From Candolleomyces eurysporus (lineage: Eukaryota > Basidiomycota > Agaricomycetes > Agaricales > Psathyrellaceae): 64,000 nucleotides of DNA. A model generated the notes under the pieces. The model worked only from the letters and a program-made list of their open reading frames with translations, was not told the origin of the DNA and did no database searches. Within the stretch, counting starts at the first letter, position 1. Every line of letters begins with the position of its first letter. The position numbers and the translations under genes are program-made. This document shows positions 11,820-23,559 of this stretch, in pieces. The stretch lies in the NCBI GenBank assembly GCA_027579435.1, contig JANBPK010000855.1, positions 1 to 64,000 of the forward strand, in the 5' to 3' direction.

Positions 11820-13780
11820 AACCCTTGAATACACCACCTTGCAGCAGGACGTCTTTTTAATGGGTCCGCTGAAGTGCCCACAGCGACGCGAGTAACCGGA
11901 TCCGTCCGTTCACATCCTTAATGCCACCGGTATCGTTTGCTCCCTTCCCCCACCAGCTGTAATCCCAAAGCACTGCTACTCGTGGAATGGACTGAGTTTT
12001 GGAGAGAAAAAAATCAATATCGTATCGGAGGTGTGTCTCAATGCCTTCTATGTCTTGTGCCGACCCTGCTGGTGGATGACCCTGGCTGACTACGTCCTCA
12101 CCCACAACAATTTCCTCTTAATGTTACTAACCTGCCCACCTATTACTTGCGCTGAATCTCTCCACGAGAGACGATTATGTGCAATCTTTCACCAAGCAAG
12201 CAATAGAAAAACTGCCGGATGGGAAAATGCTCGATATCGCCATCGTTGCTATTACCGGTGCACCTCTGCATCTCACCGGCAGTATGATGACTGTATTAAC
12301 CGGTGCCCGAACTATGAGTCCTGGAATATGGACCAATGGAAGCGAGCTTGTCTTCATCGTTATGCATCTACCTTTAATTTAGATCTTGCTCAGCCACTTG
12401 CTCACCACCCCTGGTTCACCCACCCTCTCCTCTTTTCAAGCCGAATACAGTCCTTCTGATTGCAAACGAATCATCGTATAAAAAAAATCAGCAGGTGGGT
12501 CAGGTATACAGTCAATGTGAAGCATGAAACTGACTATTGTCATCTTCCTCATCCGTGGCAGTCGATCGTGACCGTGTCACCTCTGGAGGTCCCAAGAGTC
12601 ACATTGTCCCTCTAAATCAGGGCTATAAGACCCTCGACTGACGTATTTCAAGCATTCACCTTTGAGTTGTATGATTGGGTCTATTGGTTTGCTATTGTGT
12701 TTTGGAGCTGCAAGGGCGGAGTAAGCTGACACGTTTCAACCTGAAATTGCTTCTACTGACCTGAACAGCTTTTCTAGTCTCTCGCTTCTCCTCTGTGCTG
12801 GTTGTGACTTGAAGTCTCTGGATGCGTTCACATGAGTCGAAACTTGAAAAGTGAGTGAATTGTGTTGTACAATGGTGAGAATGAGCTCCTGACCGCCTGT
12901 ATCATTCTCAGACGTCTCTTCATGAGTGCTGACGCGAATATGTTTGTAATGCTGCTGTCCTCACTGTCGAAGGGCCATGTTTGCATGGGTTCAAGACTCT
13001 GGGGTTCGTAGACTGGTAGAGCGCGGCTTTGATCAATGGAAGTGAGTAATATCCGTTTACAACACGTCGAGCGTTGTAGTGCCAACCTGTGCTCACTGAG
13101 AAGGGTTGTATAGCACAAGCTTGGTCGCCTATGGTCAGATGATTTTGGATCGAACGACTCTGCCGGTCGGTTTAGACGACGTCACGATTGACAACGACAG
13201 ACCAGTGAAAAGGGTTTCATACACGATGGGAGGCAAGTGAGGGTGTTCTTTCTGGCTTCAGGCTCAACACCGCTGACTCGAAAATCCTCCCAAAAGGCTT
13301 GCGACCAATGAATTTGAACGATAGCTGCTCGGAAGATAGGGGCTAGAGAAGTGTCAAGGCAATTCGCATGTCTTGTCCGATCAAAGGGGTAAATTGTGCT
13401 GGGGGACACCTCCAACAGCTATTGGCGTACAGACGGTCCGTACATGCTTTGAAATTGCAAAGATGCGAAGGCTGACATCCAGTTAGGCAGAATGACGCCC
13501 GCCGGGCGTTACTTCGAAGCTTGTTATTGGGTCATTCATCACATCCATGGGACCTCGTTCTTTGCTAACGGGTGTGAGGTGAGTAAATGCAGGGAGCACG
13601 AGAAGGGAAAGTAGAATGACGGCTGTATGCAGTACATTTTCGAGCTCTGCGTCCCATGGATCAAGGGTTTCCGGAAGAGGCTCAATGTCATCCAGCTATC
13701 AGGCACGCCTCGGACGCTCGACAAACACATGACAAACAGACTGCGGGCTGACTTACGAGGCGGTGTAACATTCCATTGTT
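11820..13780. other. Single-copy spacer, no supported gene
   Basis: This 2-kb stretch does not match the other spacers. The longest frame (12179-12382, plus) has a short IAIVAITGAPLHLTGSMMTV stretch but lacks family resemblance or splice support. An A-rich run sits at 12481-12487. I see no gene I can defend. Confidence 0.4.
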
Positions 13781-13822
13781 GTGGCGGTAGGAAAGCCGAC
13801 CAGTCAGTCTACTACCTTCACA

Positions 13823-15847
13823 ATGCCAAACGTCAAAATCCTCAGTCACTCGGAGGGCCTTCAGACTGAAATACTCAATATCGTGACAAATATATCGTCC
13901 TTTTTAGGAAAGGATCCGTTGGACCGTGAGTCTGCTCCCATTGCTTTGGAAATGTAGAAACTGACTCAGTCGTGCATGATATACAGAGCTCGAGGCACAG
14001 ATCGCATCGGAAGCCTTGCACGATTCTGCCGAGCGCTGCGACGCACCGAAATGCCATCCAGATACCAGAGTTGCTGTCCAGGACGACCTATACAGCTGGA
14101 TCGAACACGGAGACACGGCAAACCCACACAAGGTCAAGTGGGTCACCGGCCCTGCAGGCACAGGAAAAACCTCTATTATGGGGTCACTCACAGAGCGGTG
14201 CAAGGAGAATGGATTGCCTGTCGCTTCCTTCTTCTTTTCAGCGACAGGTTCGACTAGTCGCCATACGAAGACGGCCTTTATTACGACAATCGCCCATCAA
14301 CTGGCGCAGCACCGACAGGATTTGAAGGATGAAATCGCTGCAGTTATCGAGGCAGACACCACCGTCTTCAAGAAAAATCTTCGCGTCCAGATGGAGACCC
14401 TTGTTCTGCGGCCACTCCGAGCGGTCGCGGGTGGTTCCAATGCCGGATTGCGGGGAGTTATCATAGTCGACGGCCTAGACGAATGCAGGGTCAAACAAAC
14501 AGATGATGCCACAGGCTCGGGATCAAACGCCAGTCCCACTCCATTACGGAGAAACGATGAAGACCAGTTAGAGATACTGCGTGTTCTGCAACAAGCATCG
14601 TCAGATTCAGCATTTCCCTATCGCATCCTCATTGCTAGTCGTCCCGAACGCGTCTTCCGCGAATTCTTCGATCCCGAACAGAATCCCACCTTTTTTGCCC
14701 CCAAGCTCGATTTGAATGAAGAATACGATGCCAACGCTGACATCAGCCTCTTCCTGGAAGCCCATCTCAACCGAATTCGTCGTCGATACAACCTTCGTCC
14801 CTCATGGCCACTCCCAGAAGCTATTCGAACTTTGGTGAGGAATGCGTCGGGGCAATTCATTTACGCCGCAACTATCATCCGGCTTCTTGAAAGCGGCCAT
14901 CGGGACCCTCCAGAGGCCTTGCTTGAGGCTATTTTGAAGATGGGGGTGAAAGCAAAATCGACCCCTCTCAAACAACTTGATGTCCTGTACTCGCATATCT
15001 TACTGTCGAGCCCAGATCCGCTCCTTTCAGTGCGGTGGATTTGCAGTATCACGGAGTTGGACTGTCTCTCAACTTCATATGCTTCCAACGTGCACCTACT
15101 TCTGCAAACAGATCCAGAGAGTAGCGAAGCAGAGCACTTGCTCGGAAACCTTCACTCCCTCATTCGAATCCCGGCTCTCAGCGATCAGGCAACCACTCGA
15201 TATGAATTCTACCACAAATCACTTTCTGACTTCCTTGAGAACCCCGATCGTTGCGGCAATCTGTATGTTGAAGGCCGTGACATTTCCGTATTTATCTGGG
15301 ATGGATTTGTTCGGGCGTGTGCCAGTGAGTTCGTCTCTGCCTCGTTATTTGTCTCTCTTTCATGGAATGAATCTGATGCTGGAATATTAAAGGGGGCTGT
15401 GATACCCACTTTCCATACCCGGACAGATTTCTTGAATTCCTGGGATACCTTCCAAGTTTCATGAACGTGTCTCTGGGCAGCGCGCACTCCCAGGTCCTTC
15501 CTACAGAAGCTAGCGCTGATTGGTGGGTATCATTGACCATTGCATATGATACGGGTAGGTCCCTCTGGTATATCTTCCAGGCAGTTCACAGTTCAGTGAG
15601 TGTATAGCCCTCAATCTTTCCCGAACCTTCGACTCAAACTCAAATTTGATTTCTCTCGCTAATATCCAGTGTCCCTGGTACTATCGCTGCAAGCCGGTGT
15701 GTAGAATTTGGAGCCGTGCTATTCTGCGACGTTTGGGATCAGCTACCTGGATTGCACCCGGCTTGTTTTGGCCACTCCGACGGGGTCTTTTNAAAAAATA
15801 ATAATGCTTTTAAACGGTTGCTTGAGAAGACAATGGATGTCCCATAG
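13823..15847 (+). CDS. NACHT STAND ATPase, array member 3, the only plus-strand copy
   Basis: Exons are 13823-13925, 13987-15324, 15393-15595 and 15670-15847. Exon 1 is of the second type (MPNVKILSHSEGLQTEILNI). Exon 2 has CDAPKCHPDTRVAVQDD, Walker A GPAGTGKT, Walker B VIIVDGLDECRVKQ and ASRPERVFREFFD. Exon 3 has SADWWVSLTIA and exon 4 CPWYYRCKPVCRIWSRAIL. With the N at 15792 the frame stops at 15801. Without it the frame continues NNNAFKRLLEKTMDVP to a TAG at 15845-15847, homologous to the paralogues' C-termini, and gives 606 residues, the commonest length in the array. Its flanks lack the duplicated spacers, so it is inverted and somewhat isolated. Confidence 0.85.
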
Positions 15848-16074
15848 ATGGAGTCCATGTCCCAGAGCCGCTTATAAGGATCCCGTCTGGATTAGTGGTT
15901 GCAATCGCTAGGAGATATGCCTATATATATATAACAGTTTAGATATCGAATACATGTACAGAGGTCGAAGGCGAGTCAAAATCGCATAATAATCGAGGCA
16001 AAGGATATTTGTATTGCTCATCAAGTTCCATACATACAAGAGAGAGAACAAGTAATTAAAATTAGCTCGATTCA

Positions 16075-17560
16075 TACGATAGCAAGTTCATCTCCCAGCA
16101 ACTGCAATTACGCAACCGCAAACGAAGTTGGGGGAAGGACTCCGGTATTCCGGTAATGAAAATAGCCAGCTCATAACTGCAAGAGGTCAGTGGTGTGCAG
16201 CGCTGATCTACACTCTCTTCAGAGAGCCTTGACATCGGCGCACAGCATCCAGCGCAAGAGCCGGGGAAAAGGAGTGGGAAGAGTTTTCTCCAACCCTCGC
16301 TTCGTCTATCAGGACTTTGAGACAACGAATGAGGTCTTGTTTCCGTAAATGTTATATGCATGCGTCTCTGACCTGCCGAAATTAACTTAGTGCCGCGAGA
16401 GCAAAGAGAGGCGTATAGTAGGACCATCGGAGGTGTTGACACAAAACAAGTATCCGCATAGGGAATGCTTGATGTGCCTAGCGCTGGTTGAAAAAAAACG
16501 CGTGACTATACGGAGAGCGATAATCCAATAAATAGAATACGGTTTGCCCTGAGGAGCCTCCGACATGGACTTCACTCCAAACACCTGTCAATGGGAGGGA
16601 TCAACAGCACTATTGTGGTAGACGTTAATATGGAGGCAAGCGTGAGGGGTGAAGTTGAGTAATGCCTGGGATGCTGCCTAAGAGTTCCCCGACAATAGGC
16701 AGAAGTAGGGTAAAGTCTTTGGCCCTACGCCGCATCCTCCAGCATCCCGCCTTCGATAGGTTGCCTCCAACTGGCACGCAATACCCATGCATACCCGGAT
16801 CAAACCGCCAGAGGAACCGTCGCGCGTCCCAAAATGGTGCCCGATGTAGTAGGCGCCGCAGAGCGCTGACAGAGCTCAGTCCGCTGCTGGAAAAGGCTGA
16901 ACATCGAGAAGAAAAATGTTCCGGTCCTCGAAGCGGAACACTGTCTTAGAGTGCTTTGAAAGTTGGCATCGGAGTCCCTGGCAACAGAAGGAAGCGAGGA
17001 GCGATGCGAAAATGTTCGTTGACGACATTAGGGTAGTTGGACTCCTTCTCCCTATGAGACTCGCAAAATGCCACTACTGAGCCAGATCATGCACTGAAGA
17101 CGTGGAATCATTACCTTTCTTCTCTAACAGCTTTCGTCCCAACCAGGGATCCCTCTTAACCAGAGCCGTGCCGCCACTCTCGACCTCGATGCACCCAGCC
17201 ATCCAGATGCCTTGGAAGGTAATGTGAATAGAGTGCGCGGCGAAATGAGATCAAGGATCGAGCACGGGGTGGGAAGTAATCGAAAAACTCACAAGCGAGG
17301 GGGCAGCGGGCCCTGCTGAAGGCTATAGCGCTTCCCCTTCACTTCATCTCGAGTCCCTCTAGTCTATCACCGAACTTCGCGCCAGACACCTTGGGTTCCA
17401 AGACTTCCTTGACCGTGACATCCCAAGCGATAGCTCGTCCTTCATCGACTGCGTTACCTTGAGAGCTTTGACGGCTATAAGTTTCATATGTGTTGGGGTC
17501 AACATAGTGCGTGTGCGGAGACATTTGAGGGGGTGAGGGTGATACTGTTGCTGTACTCAT
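16075..17560 (-). CDS. Uncertain multi-exon gene of unknown family, or its relic
   Basis: On the minus strand an ATG at 17560 opens 73 codons (start MSTATVSPSPPQMSPHTHYV, later RAIAWDVTVKEVLEPKVSG) that look coding in composition but end at a TGA (17339). Further down, segments near 17110-17190 (WMAGCIEVESGGTALVKRDP) and 16205-16350 (LIRCLKVLIDEARVGEN) are also coding-like. I cannot join them into one clean splice model and do not recognise the family. It may be a real intron-rich gene or a decayed one. The outer coordinates are approximate. Confidence 0.3.
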
Positions 17561-17699
17561 CAGCCTGTAGTAAATCTGTAAGGTTCGGGGTCTTGGGATG
17601 CTTGGCGGAGGGTGATGCAGTAACGAGTGACGGGATAAGGATGGGGAAGAAGGGTGTGGGTATGAGTGTAGAAGTGCATTAGTTACAGGAGGACGTGAC

Positions 17700-18132
17700 G
17701 CGCACAGCCTAGCAGAAGCTTATGTTTTTTAGAGGCGTCGCTGGGAGGATAGGGAACGGTCGGTGCGTTGTTGGTATAGTGAGCAAATTCTATCCATGCA
17801 AGAGATGAAGAACGACGTACCTCTCTGACCCACACTCTCTACCTTTCACTCAAATTCCTCTCGCCCTCCGTCAACGCAGTTTTAATCCCTTGCAGAGACT
17901 GATAGGCGGGCATAAACCTAGTCGGGTGGCGTCGAAGTCGTGCGCTGCAAAGTCGTGCGCTGCGGGAGTCGAGGAACCTGGAGCCTACAAAGAGTTTTTT
18001 GTGACTGCAATATAATGAATTCAAAACATTTCTGCAAAAAATATTCCTGTCCTTACTTCTATCGGACGTATTCCTCCCTGACGAGAGGAAGAGCAGAGAG
18101 ATGGTTGAGAAGGTCAACCAATTGCCACCTGA
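17700..18132. other. Spacer with a short direct repeat
   Basis: No gene is seen. Near 17928-17962 a direct repeat gtcgtgcgctgc occurs twice, separated by three bases (gtcgtgcgctgcaaagtcgtgcgctgc). The transposon target duplication tcgccgac ends at 18140. Confidence 0.4.
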
Positions 18133-18140
18133 TCGCCGAC

Positions 18141-18850
18141 AGGACCCCCATATATGCCGAGCAACCATTGATCCCAGGAGGGTTGTTTTGGCCATTTCTG
18201 TACTCACCATTTTCGGCCGATTTCGTGCGCATAAATATCGGAACCCCATTTTTGCCCCAATTTTTGTACGCATTGTGGTCGATACATGTCTCCGGGGTCG
18301 TTTCGTACACATAAAGCTGAAATAATGTAATTAAGGACTAGGTACACACAGAATTCAATTAAGCGTATCAAACGGGTATTGCTGGTAGAAGAGAACAGGA
18401 GAACAGTCGAAAACTACGGACTAGTATTGTAAAACAGCATCATCAGTCAGCCTCCTCATCCTTGTCCTGGAATGCCGAGTCACCCCTGCACCCGTCTGCA
18501 CCAGCACTACTGACCACCGCGCTGAAAGCTCGCAGTCATAGGCAGTTGTTCATGATGTATTTTGAGTGCGTCGGTTGTCGACAGATGAAAGCAATCCTCA
18601 AACTATGTCATAAAGTCTTGAACAGGTCCCCCAGACAAGCCTGAGAACGACCGGAGTCGGGTGTCGAACCCAGTTCGTACGCATGGCAATCAAACATTGC
18701 GCCCGACTAGGCCCGAACGTCACATAAAAAATGGGACGTGGGCCGGATTTTTGGCAAGCTCGTACGCACAAAAATCGGGGGTAGCGGGGTCTCCGGGCCC
18801 ATTTCCGTACGCACAAAGATCGATGCCTGCTCGAGATATATGGGGGTCCT
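18141..18850 (+). mobile_element. 710-bp non-autonomous DNA transposon (hAT-like), copy 1
   Basis: The element starts AGGACCCCCATATATGCCGA and ends in the inverted equivalent ATATATGGGGGTCCT: a 15-bp perfect terminal inverted repeat, extending to 23 bp with two mismatches (shared CGAGCA). It is flanked by a perfect 8-bp direct repeat tcgccgac (18133-18140 and 18851-18858), the target duplication size of hAT and related elements. No transposase frame is present. Multiple internal copies of a CGTACGCAYAAA-type word occur near both ends, as expected of subterminal transposase-binding repeats. The second copy at 58844-59553 has the same length and appears essentially identical, implying recent movement. 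Confidence 0.9.
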
Positions 18851-18879
18851 TCGCCGACGCTGCCAGTGCCGGGCCTTTC

Positions 18880-20660
18880 AATCCGGGCACTGCCACTCAG
18901 GTCGAGAAGGCTCAGCCCAGTTCATGCCGTCTGCTCTTGTTGACGACGACTGGCCTCCCTGCGACGATGTTGGCAACTTGGGGGCTACGGCGGACCTCCA
19001 AGCAAGTCTTTGATCTAGGAACAGACCGCTGAGTGGCGCATCAAAGCACCTATCTGGTGGTCCTTGCGGTCCCTTGGTATGTCTAACCAGTAGTTCTTTC
19101 CTCACCCTCTCGTTTCAACAACCTCCACTGAAATGGTATGTTTCACCCTTGCAACTTCCCCTCTACCTCGCTCATCCTCACTCAGCTCTCCCTAGTATCT
19201 TCAGCCGGCACCGTCAAACGGCCATTGGAGGAGGCGACGGGAGGGCGCCGTCCGAGGTCATTCTCCACGTTGCTTTTGCTGCTATCACCTTCCTAACCAC
19301 CCTTCAGTCTGACCCGACCCCACGCATCCCCGACCTGCTTCTTAATCTTCAATCCCCGTTAACGACGGCCACAACACAACGCCCCACATGCACGACGAAC
19401 TCAGAGACCTGACGATGGCCGACCCCCACCGACAGTATCCTTCAGCACCCGATCTCTCACGCACTTCTAAATGTGCTGACAGTTTCTCGCCTATTCGATG
19501 GCGCGGCCATCTCGATTGCCCCACACAAGTATAGCAGACTCGCTGCACCTAAACACCTCCGCGACGAATTGATCTTCAGCCGCTCCCCCACCGAATTCGT
19601 CATCACCCTGCTCAATTGCGTCGCGACCTTAGACTTAATAGTCTCCCAAAAGTCTCTACCTAGCAGCGGAGAGGCCGTTCGACTGCATGTGGAGAACAAA
19701 GACGATATAATTTGGCTATCACCTGCACACCCTCGATCTCAAATTTGCGTGTCCCTTCGCAACATCATTCAACTCTCTCGTTACCCTTCCTCTTCTGATC
19801 ATGCCAATGAAATTGTGGAGACCTCGATCGGATACAGACAATAGATATTGAAGCAGTCTATTAACCTTCATCTACCCTCATCGCCTATCTATCTGTTGTT
19901 CCAGGGCAGACGCACTTCATTTGCCCCGCCCCTCTGTTGAACTGCGATTGACGTGTGTTCTAACTCTCGAGAGGGAAATTGGGGTTCGATGAAGAGGTTT
20001 TGAACGCGCTCACTCCTAGCCCTACGCTTACTCCACAACACCTGCCTCCACCTCCCCGAGTCCACTTCCACATTTACTTCCAACTCTCCCCTCACCGATA
20101 CTGCTGTTCGTGACGACAGAAGATATCGCAGAACCGGAAGCGCAACCTCGAGCCCCTAGAAATCCTCGACTCCCGATACCACTAGCTCTGCCGTACAAAC
20201 AGGCCCCGGAGGGATGATTAGGCTTTCTGCTGGAGGGTACTGCCCACCGCCCGTCTTGGCTTGAACTTGATTTCGAGTTCGAATTTGAAGAGGGTTGTCT
20301 GACCCACGTTGTAGGTACCCAAGAACCGTCATCGTCACCTAGGCAAGGATGGGTGAAGAAGCGCAGACCGTTCTTTGTGGAAGAGTGTGGACATAAAGGT
20401 GATGTGTTTGCCTGGCTGTGAGGGTCATGGAGGCGACGACGAAGTCTGGTGGGGAGGAGACAAAGAGGGGGAAGCAAAGTGCACAGATAGGCTGCTTGAG
20501 GGGGATATTGGCCAGATTCGTGGTGGACGAATCGAATTAGAATCGAAATTGTACTATCAGGTACAACTATGGGAATTAGCATCCCTCTGCTTGAGGTCCC
20601 TCTGGCCGGAGAGGCAGCCACGGGGGCAGAGAGATACTACAACAGCATTATGCCAGTTGA
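18880..20660 (+). pseudogene. Decayed F-box/LRR-like sequence, copy 3
   Basis: Paralogous to copies at 2.77-4.86 and 7.7-9.4 kb. The best surviving frame (19473-19844, plus) reads LTVSRLFDGAAISIAPHKYS and later PRSQICVSLRNIIQL. Near 19990-20020 FDEEVLNALTPSPTLTP resembles the end of the leucine-rich part of agaricomycete F-box proteins. Frames are interrupted by stops. The transposon at 18141-18850 abuts its left edge. The family assignment is tentative. Confidence 0.4.
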
Positions 20661-21297
20661 TACAGCCACATCCGCAATTTATGTGATACTCACCATGTTC
20701 TTGGAGTCAAGAACCCATCTATCGTCTGAGGAAAGAATAGCTCGGACCGATAATTCGTCGCTTTAAAGCCCTGTCGTTGAGGATGGATACATCGTTCTGT
20801 TCATCGTCGGCTGGAACGTCAGAGCAGCTGATGGCGAATATTCCATTCTATTGGGAGGTGGTGCTCCCCTCGCTAATCTCCCTCAGGCAGCAATCTCCCA
20901 GCAAGTGGAAGTCGTATACAGTTCTAATATCGGTTAATTTCTCCGAAGGCTCGCGCACAGCAAACAGCCTATTACTGAGCTGTGAGAGGATTGCGACAAC
21001 TGGGGCCTAACTCCTGGGCAACGGTCACCACTTTCGTCTCCTTTCTCTGAAGCCTGAGTCGTGCTGAATAATGTCGGATGCCGAGGCTGGCTGGAAGGGG
21101 GGTTGCGTTGCGTCAACGCGTTATGCCAACCCCTGACCCCTAGACTACCCATTGACGCATCTTGCGGGGTATCTAGAGCTACTGTCCTACCTAGCCCTTC
21201 TCCCGACTCTTTGCTCTCATGTGCATACTAATCGCATTATAGTTGGCTGATACCGCGATTGAACTCCGTAATGGTATAGATTGGCACAATTGTATCA
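20661..21297. other. Spacer downstream of NACHT gene 21298-23393
   Basis: No supported gene. Contains only short frames without family resemblance. Confidence 0.4.
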
Positions 21298-23393
21298 TTA
21301 GGTACAAGTCCGGGAATTAGCACCCCTGTCCTCGATGTCGTTTATTGCCTTCATAGCCAACCGATGAAATGACTTATCCGGGGCTGGGAGATATGTCCTT
21401 GGCATCATATGATGACCGTACAAATCTCTCGAGCTCCGGCGCAGTGGCCACAGCACGCCAGGCGCCATCCAGCTAACAGATCCCAAATGTCGCAGAATGG
21501 AACGGCTCCAGATCCTACACGTCGGCTTACAACGATACCACAAGCACTAAAAATGAAAGATGACAAAAGATTGAGTTCCAGTCCAAGGCTTGGAAAGGTT
21601 TGAGGGCTGCACGTACTGGTCTGTGAATATCCTGAAAGATTCGCCAGAGGGACCCAGAATCCTTGTGTGCAATGACCAACGATACCCACCAGTCAACGCT
21701 AGCTGGTGTGGGAAGGACGTTGGAGGGTGCACTGCCCGGGGCAAGAAATAACAAGCATGGAAGGCTGGCCAAGAATTCGAGAAAGCTTTCTGGGTACGAA
21801 AACAGGGGATCGCAGCCTCCTTCAATATCATCGTAGCGGATCAATATCGAGAAAGGAACCAACTTCGAAGCAAAAATCGAACTCACTTGTACACACCTGA
21901 ACAAATCTGTGCCATGCAAACACGTTTCTTTCACTAGTACCAAGATACAATTTCCCACAACGGCCAGGGTCCTCCAGGAAATCAAACAGTGATTTGTGGT
22001 AAAAGCCGTATTTACTCGTCGCCTTGTCGCTGGGAGGTGGAATCCGAATTAACGAATAAAGGTTTCCAAGCAAGTGCTCCGCCTCGTCACTCTCCGGGTC
22101 CGTCTGCAGGAGCATAGTCATGTTGAAAGCAGAGGCGCTGTTCGCATCGTCGACCCGGGAAAGGGCGTGAATCCACCGTACCGAAAGAAGCGGATCTGGA
22201 CTCGACTCCAGGATGTGCGAGTACAAAATATCGAGTTGTCTGAACGGGTTTAAACTCGCTTTTGATCCCATCTTCAAAGCAGCCTCTAGCAAGGTCTTCG
22301 GTGATTCTCGATGACCCGCGTCAAGGAACCGAATGATGGTTGCGGCGTAGATGAACTGACCCGATGCATTCTCAACCAAGGTCTGAATCGTGTTTGGTGA
22401 TGGCCATGAGGGAGGAAGGTTGTAACGACGACGGAGTAGATTGAGTTGGGCTTCCAAGAAGAGGGTAATGTCGGCGTCGGCGTTGTAGTCTTCATTCAAA
22501 TCGAGCTTGGCAGCGAAGGGGGTGGGATTGTTTTCGGGGTCAAAGAATTCGCGGAATACGCGCTCGGGACGACTAGCGATGATGACACGAAAGGGAAAAG
22601 ACGGATCCGATGACGCTCCTTGAAGAACTTGGAGGATTTCCAACTGGTCCTGCGCGTTTGTCCGCACGGGCTTGTCTTGTGCACCGGTGCTTGTGGTATC
22701 GTGATATTGCTCAGCCTCACATTCATCCAGACCGTCAATAATGATGGCACCCCGCAGCCCTGACCCATCGGGTTGACATACGATTTCGCGGAGGGGACTC
22801 AAAACAAGGATTTCCATCTGTACATGCAGATTCTTCTCGAAAACGCCCTGGTTCTTCTCGATAGCAGTGGAGATGGCGGTTTGCAGATCCTCCCGGTGCT
22901 GGGCCAGCTGATGTGCGATGGTTGTGACGAAGGCGGTCTTCCGGCGCCGGCCAATGGACGCTGACCAGGATGCGAAGAAGAACGTCGCGCCTAAAACGCC
23001 ATTCGCTGCGCACCGATCTGACAGCGACCCCATCACAGCCGTCTTGCCTGTCCCTGCAGGCCCAGTCACCCATTTTATCTTCCTCGGGTGCTCGGACTCC
23101 CCTTCGTCATCCACAATCCAGCTGTACAGGTCATCTTGGACTGCCACTCGAGTCTCTGGTTGGCATTTCGGGGCATCACAGCGCTCAGCAGAGTCATGGA
23201 TGGCCCCTGGTGCGGTTCGAGACGCCAGCTCTACAAAGGGGGTAAAGTCAATCACACATGCTCGACAGTGGGCACTACGAGACAGAGTTACCCTTCAATG
23301 GCCGGCTGAGGCAAAGTACATGTTGTTGGCGACATTGAACGTTTGTTCGCCGACCTGGAAGTCGCGCGCATTGGGTAAGATGGCTGTTGTCAT
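21298..23393 (-). CDS. NACHT STAND ATPase, array member 4 (exon 1 out of frame by one base)
   Basis: Exons are 23393-23292, 23230-21887, 21819-21617 and 21546-21298. Exon 2 has CDAPKCQPETRVAVQDD, Walker A GPAGTGKT and Walker B IIIDGLDECEAEQYHD; exon 3 has SVDWWVSLVIA; exon 4 has CKPTCRIWSRSILRHLGS. Exon 1 encodes a divergent leader (MTTAILPNARDFQVGEQTF). It is 102 b long instead of 3n+1, so a TGA falls just before the donor. Adding one base would give the usual phase-1 junction and a 632-residue protein. This is either a real one-base deletion (pseudogene) or a sequencing error. The rest of the gene is clean. Confidence 0.75.
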
Positions 23394-23520
23394 TGGACAA
23401 CAATGGTAGGGGCGGCAAGGAGGAAGACGAAGGCACGCCTTCCCAGTAGTGCCACCGCAGCAGTCCACTTGTAGTCTGCCTCGTGTTGGCCTACACGGAA
23501 TCTGTTTGTGAATTGTTTGT

Positions 23521-23536
23521 CAAGCGTCTAATGCTC
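23521..23536. promoter_or_regulatory. Upstream palindromic element, degenerate (gene 21298-23393)
   Basis: caAGCgtctaatGCTc followed by atctgac lies about 130 bases upstream of the ATG at 23393. It has the family arrangement but only three to four paired bases. Confidence 0.35.
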
Positions 23537-23559
23537 ATCTGACGGCTGGAGTCTATTAG

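Noticed and set aside
12179..12382. 67-codon plus-strand frame with a hydrophobic stretch
   Set aside because: No splice partners, no homologue in the window and an unremarkable length for chance.
15781..15801. Early stop in the last exon of gene 13823-15847
   Set aside because: It depends on the N at 15792; without it the frame matches the paralogues to 15847.
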